A stretch of 64,000 nucleotides of DNA from Pedomonas sp051304405 (GTDB lineage Bacteria; Pseudomonadota; Alphaproteobacteria; Sphingomonadales; Sphingomonadaceae): the NCBI RefSeq assembly GCF_051304405.1, contig NZ_JBPPGG010000001.1, forward strand, positions 558,001 to 622,000, in the 5' to 3' direction. Positions 9,489 to 17,867 of this stretch are shown one piece after another. Within the stretch, counting starts at the first letter, position 1. The number at the start of each line of letters is the position of its first letter. The position numbers were made by a program, and so were the translations under genes. A model generated the notes under the pieces. The model saw nothing but the letters and a program-made list of their open reading frames with translations, had not been told where the DNA came from and did no database searches.

Positions 9489-10082
9489 TCAGATTTTTTC
9501 GGCAACCCGGATCGCGATGCGGCACCCCGTCTTGATGGCGGCGGAGAGAAGCGCATAGCCGGGCGTGCTTTCCGCCCCGTGCGCGATGGCGGAGTCGTGA
9601 TGTTCGATCTCCTCGTCGCGGAACTGCTTCACCACGGCCGACAGCTCCGGGTCCTGGTCGCCCAGTTCCTCAAGCTGACGGGCGTAGTGCTTCTCGATCA
9701 CGTCCTCGATGGCGGCGGTGGCCGCCATGGCGGCGCGCGGCCCCATGAGGGCGGTCGCCGCCCCGAGGGCAAAGCCCGCGACGCTCCACAGCGGTTGCAG
9801 CGCCGTGGGTCGCACGCCGCGCTCCACCATCATCCGGTTGAAGCGGTCGAGATGCTGCTGCTCCTGCTCCGCCATGCGGCGGATTTCCCCCGAATAGGCA
9901 TGACGGCTGCCCATGACGGCCAGCTGGCCCGCGTAGATGCGCGCCGCGCCGTACTCGCCGGCCTGGTCGACGCGCACCATCTCCGCCGCCCGTTCCTTCA
10001 GCGGCCGGGTGGCGGGATGCGCGTGTCCGGCTCCGGTTCCGGGAGCGGCAGGCGTTACCGTTTCCGCGTCATGCTCAGCCAT
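9489..10082 (-). CDS. coq7: Demethoxyubiquinone hydroxylase Coq7
   Basis: Di-iron monooxygenase for the penultimate hydroxylation of ubiquinone synthesis. Seen: 197 residues with the four-helix carboxylate pattern: VDQAGEYGA, then EQEQQHLDRF (ExxH), AAIEDVIEKHY, and DEEIEHHDSA (ExxH). The first 30 residues are low-complexity and the catalytic fold begins near ERAAEMVRVDQAG. The start overlaps the 3' end of dsbB by 28 bp, and DedA-dsbB-coq7 overlap consecutively, so they are probably one transcript. Alphaproteobacteria use Coq7 (rather than UbiF) widely, which agrees with the rest of the window. Confidence 0.93.
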   Translation of the reverse strand: MAEHDAETVTPAAPGTGAGHAHPATRPLKERAAEMVRVDQAGEYGAARIYAGQLAVMGSRHAYSGEIRRMAEQEQQHLDRFNRMMVERGVRPTALQPLWSVAGFALGAATALMGPRAAMAATAAIEDVIEKHYARQLEELGDQDPELSAVVKQFRDEEIEHHDSAIAHGAESTPGYALLSAAIKTGCRIAIRVAEKI

Positions 10083-10540
10083 AGGACAAGCCCTCCCATG
10101 AGGAATGAGATGAGGGCGTTATAGCCCGCCATCGAGATGCCGAACAGGGACCAGGGGATCGCATCGCAGCGGACAACCGGCGCCGCCATGACCGCGGCGA
10201 AGATGTCCTCCGCCGAGCCGCCGCCGCCGATGACGGCGCAGGAGGTGATGCCTTCCCACCATTTCTGCTCCACGCCCACATGGAACAGGCCGATGGCCGC
10301 CGTCGTCAGCAGGGCGAGGCCCGCCAGTGCGGCGGCGAGGCGCGCCAGCCCCGGGCGGCCCTGCGCCAGCGCGAGGCCCCCGGCGGCGGCGAACACCAGC
10401 GCCGCGATGTGCGGCCAGCGCTGCCAGTGGCACATCTCGCACGGATGCAGGCCGCCGATGTACTGAAAGGCCAGTGCGCCGCCCAGCAGCGCGGCCGAGG
10501 TGGCGGCGGCTGCCGCCAGTGCCCGTTTCGTTTTCGTCAT
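10055..10540 (-). CDS. dsbB: Disulfide bond formation protein B
   Basis: DsbB is an inner-membrane quinone reductase that re-oxidises periplasmic DsbA. Seen: 161 residues with four hydrophobic segments, the first redox pair C34-x-x-C37 in HPCEMCHWQR, and the second pair C101 and C125 in the large periplasmic loop (ITSCAVIGG and VVRCDAIPWSLFG). The WSLFGIS motif after C125 is typical. The start codon overlaps the stop of the DedA gene (ATGA), so translation is probably coupled. The start is fixed by that overlap and by the short basic N-terminus before helix 1. Confidence 0.93.
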   Translation of the reverse strand: MTKTKRALAAAAATSAALLGGALAFQYIGGLHPCEMCHWQRWPHIAALVFAAAGGLALAQGRPGLARLAAALAGLALLTTAAIGLFHVGVEQKWWEGITSCAVIGGGGSAEDIFAAVMAAPVVRCDAIPWSLFGISMAGYNALISFLMGGLVLWLSMTRKR

Positions 10541-11115
10541 ATGTATTTCAGCACCATGAAGCCGCCCACCACCAGGGCGACGAACACCGTGGTCACCAGC
10601 GTGAGCCGCCGCTCGATGAAGGCGCGGATCGGCTCGCCATAGACGCGCAGCAGCGCGGCGATGAGAAAGAACCGCAGGCCGCGGGTGATGATCGAGGCGA
10701 GGATGAACGGCCCCAGCGCGTACTGGGCCGCGCCCGAGACGATGGTCACCAGCTTGTAGGGGATCGGCGTCAGCCCCTTGATGAGGATGACCCACAGCCC
10801 CCACTCCGCATAGTTGGCGTGGAATTCGGCCGCCTTGTCCTGCATCCCGTACAGCTCGATCAGCCAGGCGCCGATCGACTCCATGGCGAAGTACCCGATG
10901 GCATAGCCGAACAGGCCGCCCACCACGGACGCGACGGTGCAGATGGCGGCGATGAGCCACGCTTGCCTCGGCCGCGCCAGCACCATCGGCACCACCACCA
11001 CATCGGGCGGGATGGGAAAGAACGAGCTTTCCGCAAAGGAAATGGCGGCCAGACTCCACAGGGCGCGCGGACCTTCGGCCAGTCGCATCGTCCAGTCATA
11101 AAGCCTGCGGATCAT
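10537..11115 (-). CDS. DedA/YqaA family membrane protein
   Basis: Seen: 192 residues with five or six hydrophobic segments. The signature region FAESSFFPIPPDVVVVP and the later ILIKGLTPIPYKLVTIVSGA with a conserved Pro and Lys identify the SNARE-associated/DedA (YqaA branch) fold. Known: DedA proteins are proton-coupled inner-membrane proteins; several act in undecaprenyl-phosphate or phospholipid flipping and help maintain membrane potential. The role of the YqaA branch is less settled. Start ATG 11115 begins MIRRLYDWTMRLAEGP; the longer open frame upstream encodes out-of-frame deacetylase sequence. It overlaps dsbB by four bases. Confidence 0.88.
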   Translation of the reverse strand: MIRRLYDWTMRLAEGPRALWSLAAISFAESSFFPIPPDVVVVPMVLARPRQAWLIAAICTVASVVGGLFGYAIGYFAMESIGAWLIELYGMQDKAAEFHANYAEWGLWVILIKGLTPIPYKLVTIVSGAAQYALGPFILASIITRGLRFFLIAALLRVYGEPIRAFIERRLTLVTTVFVALVVGGFMVLKYI

Positions 11116-11239
11116 CGCCCCGCCCTGTCGCCGTTTCTGTGTTGCTCCGCCTTTAGCAAGAATGGGGGACGGGCAACAGCCGCTTTCGCCCAGCCGGGGC
11201 TGAACGGCCCCGGTGCGTTGGTCGCAGACCGCCGCCCCC

Positions 11240-12355
11240 TCAGCCGCCCCGCTGCGCGTCCGCGTCCAGCAGGGCGCGGGGCGGCGCGAGGGCGATGTTG
11301 CGGGCGGACAGGCCCGCCGCCCACGGGCCGATGCGGTCAAGGACGGCCGCGGAGGGTTCGATGACGCCAACGGCGCGACCCCGGTTGCGGGCAAGCCGCT
11401 CCAGCGTCGCAAGTTGTGCGTCGATGTCGGCGGCCGAGACCGCGCCGCCGACGAAGGTGTCGTTGACCAGCAGCGGCAGGCCGATGGCCTCGGCAAGGCG
11501 GGGGCTGCGGGTGCGACCGGTGGCGCGGCTGTCGAGGAAGGGCAGGCCCTTCTCCGCCATGGCGGCGAGAACCGGGCGCAGCGCCGCCTCGCTGGCGGTG
11601 AAGGCCGAGCCCATGATGGAGTAGAGCCCCACCTCGCCGTCGATGCGGGCGAGCGCCCATTCCAGCCGGGCCAGGTTGCGCGCCGGGCTGGATGCCAGCA
11701 GCAGCGCCTGCGGACCGGGGTCCACCTGCGGATAGCGCTGCGGCTCCATGGGGATGCCGAGCCAGATCTCGTGCCCTCTGGCGCGGGCGGCCTCCACCAG
11801 CGCGGGCAGCTCGGCCGGATACGGGTTGAAGCCGATGGCGACCTCGGGCGGCAGCTCCTCGATGGCGCGGCGGGTGAGCGCCGGATTGGCCCCCGCATCC
11901 GCCAGCAGCAGCACGATGTGCGGCCCCTCCGGCAGCGCGGGGACGGCGGGCACGGCGGGTGCGGATGGCCCGGATGCGGTTGCGGCAGGTTCGGACGCGG
12001 CGGGCGCGGGCCCCTCGGATGGCGGAGCAGCAGGCGTTGTGGCAGCACCCCTGGCGGACGCCAGGGCACCGAGCACCTCCTCGGCCGGGACATGGCGCAC
12101 ATGGCGGGCCAGCACGTCGGCGAACAGGGCGGTCAGCCCGGCGAACAGCGCGAGGCCGGCAAGGCCGCCCGCCAGCCAGCGCCACAGCGGGCGGCGGCGC
12201 AGATCGGGGAAATCCTCGTCTTCATCCCAAGCGCCGGAGGGCGCCCCGGACAAACCGCCGGACGGCGTACCGGGCACCGCGCTGGACAGCGCACCCCGGC
12301 CTTCGCCCGGGTTCTGCCCCTCTGCGCCGTCCTCCCGATCCGCCCGTTCCTCCAT
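11240..12355 (-). CDS. Divergent polysaccharide deacetylase family protein (YibQ-like)
   Basis: Seen: 371 residues. An acidic/Gly-rich cytoplasmic N-terminus is followed by one membrane anchor (LAGGLAGLALFAGLTALFAD), an Ala/Pro-rich linker, and a catalytic-fold domain from about residue 145 (PHIVLLLADAGANPALTRRAIEELPPEV to the end). Motifs FNPYP, EIWLGIPMEPQRYP and LLVNDTFVGG are those of the divergent (DUF610) branch of NodB-like deacetylases. Known: close relatives sit next to envC and ctpA homologues in many proteobacteria and are thought to act on peptidoglycan or another envelope glycan; activity is not firmly shown. Here too it lies just downstream of ctpA and envC, so an envelope role is inferred. 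Confidence 0.88.
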   Translation of the reverse strand: MEERADREDGAEGQNPGEGRGALSSAVPGTPSGGLSGAPSGAWDEDEDFPDLRRRPLWRWLAGGLAGLALFAGLTALFADVLARHVRHVPAEEVLGALASARGAATTPAAPPSEGPAPAASEPAATASGPSAPAVPAVPALPEGPHIVLLLADAGANPALTRRAIEELPPEVAIGFNPYPAELPALVEAARARGHEIWLGIPMEPQRYPQVDPGPQALLLASSPARNLARLEWALARIDGEVGLYSIMGSAFTASEAALRPVLAAMAEKGLPFLDSRATGRTRSPRLAEAIGLPLLVNDTFVGGAVSAADIDAQLATLERLARNRGRAVGVIEPSAAVLDRIGPWAAGLSARNIALAPPRALLDADAQRGG

Positions 12356-12395
12356 GCCGCGCTGCCCCCCGCTCGCGCCCCCGTTTGCCGTTGTG

Positions 12396-13721
12396 TCAGT
12401 TCGCGGCGATGCGAGAGCCCGTCCCGAGGCGGCGCAGCAGCTTCAACGCGTAGTCGAGCTGGAAGTCGGTGATGCCCTGCTTCTTCAGGCTCTCAGCGGT
12501 GATGTTCTGGAAGCGCGGATCGGGCTTGGAGTCCTTCTCCTCCGCCCGCTCGCCCCCTGCTGTGCCGTTGAGCAGGTGGTTGCGCAGGTCCGCCTCGCGC
12601 AGGGTGAAGCGGTCCTTCAGGTCCGGGTCGGAGAGCTGGGGCACCTCGATGTCCGGCTCGATGCCCAGCTCCTGCACGGAGCGCCCGGCGGGCGTGTAGT
12701 AGCGGGCGGTGGTGAGCCGCAGCGCCGTGTTCGGCGACAGCGGGATCAGCGTCTGCACCGAGCCCTTGCCGAAGGTGCGCTGGCCGATGACGATGGCGCG
12801 GCGCTGATCCTGCAACGCGCCCGCGACGATCTCGGACGCCGACGCGCTGGCCTCGTCCACCAGCACCACGACGGGCTTGCCGCCGGTCAGATCGCCGGAG
12901 CGGGCGTAGTAGCGCTGGATGTCCTGCTTGCGGCGGCCGCGCTGGGAGACGATCTCGCCGCGCTCCAGGAACGCGTCCGATACCTCGATGGCCTGGTCGA
13001 GCAGGCCGCCCGGGTTGCGGCGCAGGTCGAGCACGTAGCCGGTGACGCGGTCCGCCCCGCCGATCTGCTGTTGCAGGTCGGCGATGGCCTTGCGCAGGCC
13101 CGGGCCGGTCGGCTTGCTGAACTGGGCGATGCGGATGTAGCCGATGGTGCCCTTGGCTTCGTAGCGCACCGGCTTCAGGGTGATGATCTCGCGGGTGAGC
13201 GTCACATCGAACGGCTTGGGCGCCCCTTCCCGCACGATGGTGAGGGTGATGGTGCTCTTGGGCGGCCCCTTCATCTTGCTCACCGCCTCGGTGAGCGAGG
13301 TGCCGAAGATCGGCTCCTTGTTGATGTGGGTGATGTAGTCGCCCGCCTTGATGTTGGCGCGGGACGCGGGCGTGTCGTCGATGGGGGAGACGACCTTCAC
13401 CGCGCCATCCTCCATCGTCACCTCGATGCCGAGGCCGCCGTATTCGCCCTCGGTCTGGGTCCGCATGGTCTCGAAGTCGCGGGCGTCGAGGAAGCTGGAG
13501 TGCGGGTCGAGCGCCGCCAGCATGCCGTTGATGGCCCCTTCCAGCAGCTTCTTGTCGTCCACCTTCTCAACATATTCGGCGCGCACGCGCTCGAACACGT
13601 CCATGAGCTGGTCAAGCTGGCGATAGGTTTCCGTATCGGGGGCGCTGAACGCGGGCTGAGCCGCAAAGGCCCAAGCCACGGTGGCTGCCAGAACGATGCG
13701 ACGCCGGAGAGTGAATGCCAT
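12396..13721 (-). CDS. ctpA: Carboxy-terminal processing protease (S41 family)
   Basis: Periplasmic serine protease that degrades or matures envelope proteins, including peptidoglycan hydrolases. Seen: 441 residues with a signal peptide (AATVAWAFAAQPAFSA), a PDZ domain (about 90-170, EYGGLGIEVTMEDG) and the S41 core with LDLRRNPGGLLDQA. The catalytic pair is S294 in ASASASEIVAGAL and K319 in TFGKGSVQ, 25 residues apart as in Prc/CtpA. The start at 13721 is chosen because the signal peptide begins there; the longer frame runs into the end of the envC gene. It follows envC with a 13 bp gap, consistent with one operon and with the known CtpA-EnvC/amidase link. Confidence 0.95.
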   Translation of the reverse strand: MAFTLRRRIVLAATVAWAFAAQPAFSAPDTETYRQLDQLMDVFERVRAEYVEKVDDKKLLEGAINGMLAALDPHSSFLDARDFETMRTQTEGEYGGLGIEVTMEDGAVKVVSPIDDTPASRANIKAGDYITHINKEPIFGTSLTEAVSKMKGPPKSTITLTIVREGAPKPFDVTLTREIITLKPVRYEAKGTIGYIRIAQFSKPTGPGLRKAIADLQQQIGGADRVTGYVLDLRRNPGGLLDQAIEVSDAFLERGEIVSQRGRRKQDIQRYYARSGDLTGGKPVVVLVDEASASASEIVAGALQDQRRAIVIGQRTFGKGSVQTLIPLSPNTALRLTTARYYTPAGRSVQELGIEPDIEVPQLSDPDLKDRFTLREADLRNHLLNGTAGGERAEEKDSKPDPRFQNITAESLKKQGITDFQLDYALKLLRRLGTGSRIAAN

Positions 13722-13734
13722 GAAGAGCCTGACC

Positions 13735-15054
13735 TTATCCTGCGGTATTTCCGCGCTTGCCGCCCAGCCAGGGCAGGGGATCGACGGGAGTCCCGCGCTG
13801 GCGAAGCTCAAGATACAACTCGGGATCACCCTGCTCCGTTGCAGCCATGACACCGACGGGTGAGCCAGCCTGGACGTTTGCGCCGACTTTCTCGTCGATG
13901 CGGGCCATCCCTGCAAGCAAGGAATGATATCCATTGCCGTGCGCGATGATCAAGAGTTGCCCATAGCCACGGAAGGGGCCCGCAAACACCACACGACCAT
14001 CCGAGGGTGCGACTACCTGTGCCGCAGCGCGCGTGCGGATCAAGATGCCTTTCGACGATCCGCCCCCATGCGTCGCTGCGCCGAACCGCTGGACGATGGA
14101 CCCGGCAACCGGCATGCGGAAACCGTCGCGCAGGTTGGCGGGCGGCGTCAGCGCCACCGTGGGCGGGGCCGTGCGCTCGGGCGTGCGGGCGGCGGTGGTG
14201 GTCTCGGCGCCCTTCGACCGGGCGGCGCGCACCTGCTCGGCCAGCCCCGCCGGGCGCGGCTTCGGCCCCGGCAGGCTGGCGTAACGCTCGCGCAGGCGCG
14301 CCTCCGCGTCCAGCTTGGCCAGCAGGTCCTGAATGTCCTTCGCTTCCTCCGCCATCTTGCGCAGGCGGGCGTTCTCCTCCTCCGCCCGGGCGAGCACCTC
14401 CTTGCGCTGCCCTTCCCGCTCGGCGCGCAGGGCTTCCAGCTTCTTGCGATCCTCCACCAGCCCGGCCAGCTCCTCCCGGTGCTTGCCTTCCTCGGCGGTG
14501 AGCGCGGCCTGGGTCTCGTTCAGGTCCTCCACTTGGCGGCGCAGCGCCGCCGTGCGGTCCTGAAGCGCGGGCAGCACCGCCTTCATGACATTGGCCGAGC
14601 GCACCGTCTCCGCCGCCGAGGCGGGCCGCAGGAACATGAGCGCCTGCGGACGGCGCGACATGGTTTGCAGCGCCGCCAGCAGCTGGGAGACCTCCCGCTG
14701 TCCCTCCCGGAGCGCCTGCACCTGGGCGTCGCGCTCCGCTGTCAGGGTCTTCAGCCGCTGCTCGATCTGGGAGAGGTTGCGCTCCCGGGTCTGGATGTCC
14801 CGGGCGAGCGCCACCATCCGGCGCTCGGTCTCGTTGATCTCGGAGGCCAGCTTGCGGGCCTCGCTCTCCAGCGCGGCCTGACGCTTGCGCGCCTCGGCCA
14901 TGTCCGCCTCCACCGCCTTGAGGCGGCTGCGGGCGGACTTTTCCTGGCCCGCCCCCGCCTGCTGGGCAACGGCGGACGCCGCGCCCGCCGCCAGGGCAAG
15001 CGCCGTCATCGCGACCACAAGGCCGGTCCGTCTCCGCCTCGTCCGCCTGGTCAC
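13735..15054 (-). CDS. envC: Murein hydrolase activator, EnvC-like (degenerate LytM)
   Basis: Seen: 439 residues with a signal peptide (GLVVAMTALALAAGAASAVAQ), two long coiled-coil stretches (about 35-130 and 165-270) and a C-terminal LytM/M23-type domain (about 315-430). In that domain SKGILIRT, IIAHGNGYHSLLAG and ELYLELRQRG occupy the places where an active M23 peptidase has its zinc ligands; the final HxH is replaced by YLEL. Known: EnvC of E. coli is likewise inactive and instead activates AmiA/AmiB at the divisome. Inferred: an amidase activator in cell separation. It lies between rlmH and ctpA on the same strand. Confidence 0.9.
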   Translation of the reverse strand: MTRRTRRRRTGLVVAMTALALAAGAASAVAQQAGAGQEKSARSRLKAVEADMAEARKRQAALESEARKLASEINETERRMVALARDIQTRERNLSQIEQRLKTLTAERDAQVQALREGQREVSQLLAALQTMSRRPQALMFLRPASAAETVRSANVMKAVLPALQDRTAALRRQVEDLNETQAALTAEEGKHREELAGLVEDRKKLEALRAEREGQRKEVLARAEEENARLRKMAEEAKDIQDLLAKLDAEARLRERYASLPGPKPRPAGLAEQVRAARSKGAETTTAARTPERTAPPTVALTPPANLRDGFRMPVAGSIVQRFGAATHGGGSSKGILIRTRAAAQVVAPSDGRVVFAGPFRGYGQLLIIAHGNGYHSLLAGMARIDEKVGANVQAGSPVGVMAATEQGDPELYLELRQRGTPVDPLPWLGGKRGNTAG

Positions 15055-15063
15055 GCCGGTACC

Positions 15064-15489
15064 CTAGTTTCCGCGGTGGTAGGGGTGGTTCGCAAGGATG
15101 CTCGTCGCCCTGTAAAGTTGCTCGGCCAACATAGACCGAACCAGCATGTGCGGCCAAGTCATGGGACTGAACGAGAGCAGCAGGTCGGCGCTTTGCCGCA
15201 CCTCGTCGGCATGGCCGTCCGCCCCGCCGATGAGAAACCGCACCTCCCGCACCCCCTCATCCCGCCAGGCACCCAGCCGGGCGGCGAAGGCCTCGGAGGA
15301 AAGCATCTTGCCGCGCTCGTCGAGCACGACGGTGCGCACGCCGCCCTCGGGGGGAGGGAGGCGCTGCGCCTTCTGTTCGCTGAGTTCCGTGATCCTGAGC
15401 GAGGGGCCAAGCCGGGCCGCGTAGCGGGCGACCAGCTCCGCCTCGGGCGACCGGCCGATCCGGCCCACCGCGATGATGTGCAGCAGCAT
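15064..15489 (-). CDS. rlmH: 23S rRNA pseudouridine(1915)-N3-methyltransferase RlmH
   Basis: SPOUT-class methyltransferase that modifies pseudouridine 1915 in helix 69 of 23S rRNA on assembled 70S ribosomes. Seen: 141 residues with MLLHIIAVGRIGRSPEAEL at the start, VVLDERGKMLSSEAFA, the knot motif FLIGGADGHADEV, and the C-terminal LSFSPMTWPHMLVRSMLAEQLYRA plus HPYHRGN that shape the SAM and substrate pocket. Length is normal. It starts at the last base of the rsfS stop codon, the usual rsfS-rlmH pairing. Confidence 0.96.
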   Translation of the reverse strand: MLLHIIAVGRIGRSPEAELVARYAARLGPSLRITELSEQKAQRLPPPEGGVRTVVLDERGKMLSSEAFAARLGAWRDEGVREVRFLIGGADGHADEVRQSADLLLSFSPMTWPHMLVRSMLAEQLYRATSILANHPYHRGN

Positions 15490-15917
15490 CAGGCAGCGGC
15501 GGGTCCCGCCGGCACCTCCACCGACCACATCTTCTCGAGGTTGTAGAAGCTGCGAACCTCGGGCCGGAACAGATGAACCACCACATCGCCGGCATCGATG
15601 AGCACCCAGTCCGCCTGCGGCAGACCCTCGGCCCGCGCCACGATGCCGAACTTGGCCTTGATGCGCTCCATGAGATGATCGGCCATGGCCGCCACCTGAC
15701 GGGACGAGTTGCCGCTGGCGATCACCATCACGTCGGCGATCGAGCTCTTGCCCTTCAGCGGAATGGAAATGACATCGACGGCTTTATCATCGTCGAGCGA
15801 TCTGAGCACCAGATCATGCAGACCAGCATCCTGCGAGGTCTGACTCTGAACGCCACCATCGGCGGCGACAATCGAAGGCAATCCTTTCTCCCTACTTGTC
15901 GGTGTGACCATAAGCAT
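15489..15917 (-). CDS. rsfS: Ribosome silencing factor RsfS
   Basis: RsfS binds L14 on the 50S subunit and blocks subunit joining when cells are starved. Seen: 142 codons with the family core DLVLRSLDDDKAVDVISIPL, KSSIADVMVIASGNSSRQVAAMA, ADWVLIDAGDVVVHLFRPEVRSFYNLEKMW. The start is uncertain. ATG 15917 lies inside the nadD 3' end with only a weak Shine-Dalgarno. A TTG at 15881, just past the nadD stop and behind AGGGAGAAAGGA, would give a 130-residue protein with a more typical N-terminus. It sits in the nadD-rsfS-rlmH order common to most bacteria. Confidence 0.93.
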   Translation of the reverse strand: MLMVTPTSREKGLPSIVAADGGVQSQTSQDAGLHDLVLRSLDDDKAVDVISIPLKGKSSIADVMVIASGNSSRQVAAMADHLMERIKAKFGIVARAEGLPQADWVLIDAGDVVVHLFRPEVRSFYNLEKMWSVEVPAGPAAA

Positions 15918-16572
15918 CTGCCCAATCCGGCCGACGCTGCCGCAGCGCCGTTGATGACTCGTCTACACCGGGCTGTTCAAGGCAGATTATCGCAGGCAAG
16001 GGCCATTGCGTCCACCTCGAAGCCGCCCGGTCGGGCCTGAGCGCTTTTCGCAGCGGCCCCAGAACCCGCGCCGACCGGCGTGCCCCAGAATAGCTCGGGC
16101 GCAGCAGCACCGCAATCGGCACAACCCGAACAATCCGCCGCCACTGGCGCCAGCGGTGGAAACCCTGAAGGTTGTCGCCGCCCATCAGCCAGATGAAGCG
16201 GGTGCCCGGGTGCAGAGCCACCAACGCCTCCAGGGTATCAACGGTGTAGCGGGTGCCGAGTTTCCTCTCCACGTCCGTCGGCACGATGCGCGGGTCGCGC
16301 GCCATGGCCCGGGCCGAGGCAAGACGCACGGCAAGCGGGGCCATGCCGTCCGCGGATTTCAGCGGATTCTGGGGGCTGACCAGCCACCAGACCGCGTCCA
16401 GCCGCAGGCGTTTCAGCGCCTCCCGGCTGATGTGCAGGTGCCCCCGGTGCGCCGGGTTGAACGAGCCGCCCAGCAGCCCCACCCGCTTGCCCTGCCAGCG
16501 CGCGGCATTGCGCCGCGCCACCGAACCGGAGACGGGATCAGCGCTCATACGGCAAGGCTGCGGCTCGCTCAC
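15892..16572 (-). CDS. nadD: Nicotinate-nucleotide adenylyltransferase NadD
   Basis: Adenylates nicotinate mononucleotide to deamido-NAD in NAD biosynthesis. Seen: 226 residues with VGLLGGSFNPAHRGHLHIS (the nucleotidyltransferase GGSFNPxHxGH motif), WWLVSPQNPLK, RYTVDTLEAL, FIWLMGGDNLQGFHRW, and a C-terminal SSTALR that corresponds to the ISSTxIR motif. The first 25 residues are extra to the fold. The start overlaps the proA stop by four bases. A downstream start could drop the N-terminal extension, but the overlap favours 16572. Confidence 0.95.
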   Translation of the reverse strand: MSEPQPCRMSADPVSGSVARRNAARWQGKRVGLLGGSFNPAHRGHLHISREALKRLRLDAVWWLVSPQNPLKSADGMAPLAVRLASARAMARDPRIVPTDVERKLGTRYTVDTLEALVALHPGTRFIWLMGGDNLQGFHRWRQWRRIVRVVPIAVLLRPSYSGARRSARVLGPLRKALRPDRAASRWTQWPLPAIICLEQPGVDESSTALRQRRPDWADAYGHTDK

Positions 16573-17867
16573 GCCGGGCGGATCTGGCCGTCGCCGCGCA
16601 CCACGTACTTGTAGGTGGTCAGCTGTTCGACGCCGACCGGCCCGCGCGCGTGGATGCGGCCCGTCGAGATGCCGATTTCCGCGCCGAAGCCGAACTCGCC
16701 GCCGTCGGCGAACTGGGTGGAGGCGTTGTGGACGACGATGGCCGAATCCACCTCGCGCAGGAACCGGGCGGCGGCCGCCTCGTCCGTGGTGATGATGCTG
16801 TCCGTGTGGTGGGAGCCGTAGCGGTTGATGTGGTCAATGGCCCCGGCGACGCCGTCCACCAGCTTCACCGACAGGATGGCGTCCAGATACTCGGTCACCC
16901 AGTCCTCGTCCGTCGCCGGCTTGATGCGCGCGTCCAGCCCCTGAAGCGCGGGCTCGGCCCGGATCTCGCACCCCGCCTCCAGCAGCGCGGCGATGACCGG
17001 CCCGGCCAGCCGGTCGGCGGCGGCGCGGTCGATGAGGAGGGTCTCGGTCGCGCCGCAGATGCCGGTGCGGCGCAGCTTGGCGTTGAGCACCACGCGGAGG
17101 GCCATGTCCAGGTCCGCCGCCTTGTCGAGGTAGGTGTGGCAGATGCCCTCCAGGTGCGCGAACACCGGCACCCGCGCTTCCTCCTGCACCCGCGCCACCA
17201 GCGACTTGCCGCCGCGCGGCACGATGATGTCGATGAGGTTCACCGCCGTCAGCATGGCCCCGACCGCCGCGCGGTCCGTGGTCGGCACCAGCTGGATGGC
17301 AGCCTCGGGCAGCCCGGCCTCCCGCAGCCCGTCCGCGAGGCAGGCGTGGATGGCCCGGGACGAATGGATGGACTCGGAGCCCCCGCGCAGGATGACCGCA
17401 TTGCCCGCCTTGAGGGTGAGCGCGCCCGCATCCGCCGTCACGTTGGGGCGGCTCTCGTAGATGACGCCGATGACGCCGAGCGGCACCGACACCCGCTCGA
17501 TGACAAGCCCGTTGGGGCGCGTCCAGCTGGACTGAACCCGGCCAACCGGGTCCGGCAGTTCGGCCACCGCCTCCAGCCCCCTGGCGATTCCCTCGATACG
17601 GGCCGGGTTCAGCGCCAGACGGTCGAGCATGGCAGCGCTCAGCCCCTTGGCGCGGCCCGCCTCCATGTCCGCCTCGTTGGCGGCGAGAATCTCCGCCGCG
17701 CGGCGGCGCAGGGCGCCGGCAGCGGCGCGGATGGCGGCGTTCTTGGTCTCCGCCGTGGCGAGGCCCAGCGCCTGCACGGCCGCGCGCGCCTGCTGCGCCA
17801 TGCCGCGAACCAGCGCCACCGGGTCGGCGGACAGGGTTGTGTCGGGAACGGCGGACATCTCGTTCAT
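16569..17867 (-). CDS. proA: Glutamate-5-semialdehyde dehydrogenase (gamma-glutamyl phosphate reductase)
   Basis: Second step of proline synthesis: NADPH reduction of glutamyl-5-phosphate. Seen: 432 residues with SVPLGVIGVIYESRPNVTADA, LKAGNAVILRGGSE, the active-site Cys in LRRTGICGATETLLID, and FADGGEFGFGAEIGISTGRIHARGP near the end, which are the PROSITE-type signatures of the family. It overlaps proB upstream (4 bp) and nadD downstream (4 bp), so proB-proA-nadD is translated from one message. Length is typical. Confidence 0.97.
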   Translation of the reverse strand: MNEMSAVPDTTLSADPVALVRGMAQQARAAVQALGLATAETKNAAIRAAAGALRRRAAEILAANEADMEAGRAKGLSAAMLDRLALNPARIEGIARGLEAVAELPDPVGRVQSSWTRPNGLVIERVSVPLGVIGVIYESRPNVTADAGALTLKAGNAVILRGGSESIHSSRAIHACLADGLREAGLPEAAIQLVPTTDRAAVGAMLTAVNLIDIIVPRGGKSLVARVQEEARVPVFAHLEGICHTYLDKAADLDMALRVVLNAKLRRTGICGATETLLIDRAAADRLAGPVIAALLEAGCEIRAEPALQGLDARIKPATDEDWVTEYLDAILSVKLVDGVAGAIDHINRYGSHHTDSIITTDEAAAARFLREVDSAIVVHNASTQFADGGEFGFGAEIGISTGRIHARGPVGVEQLTTYKYVVRGDGQIRPA

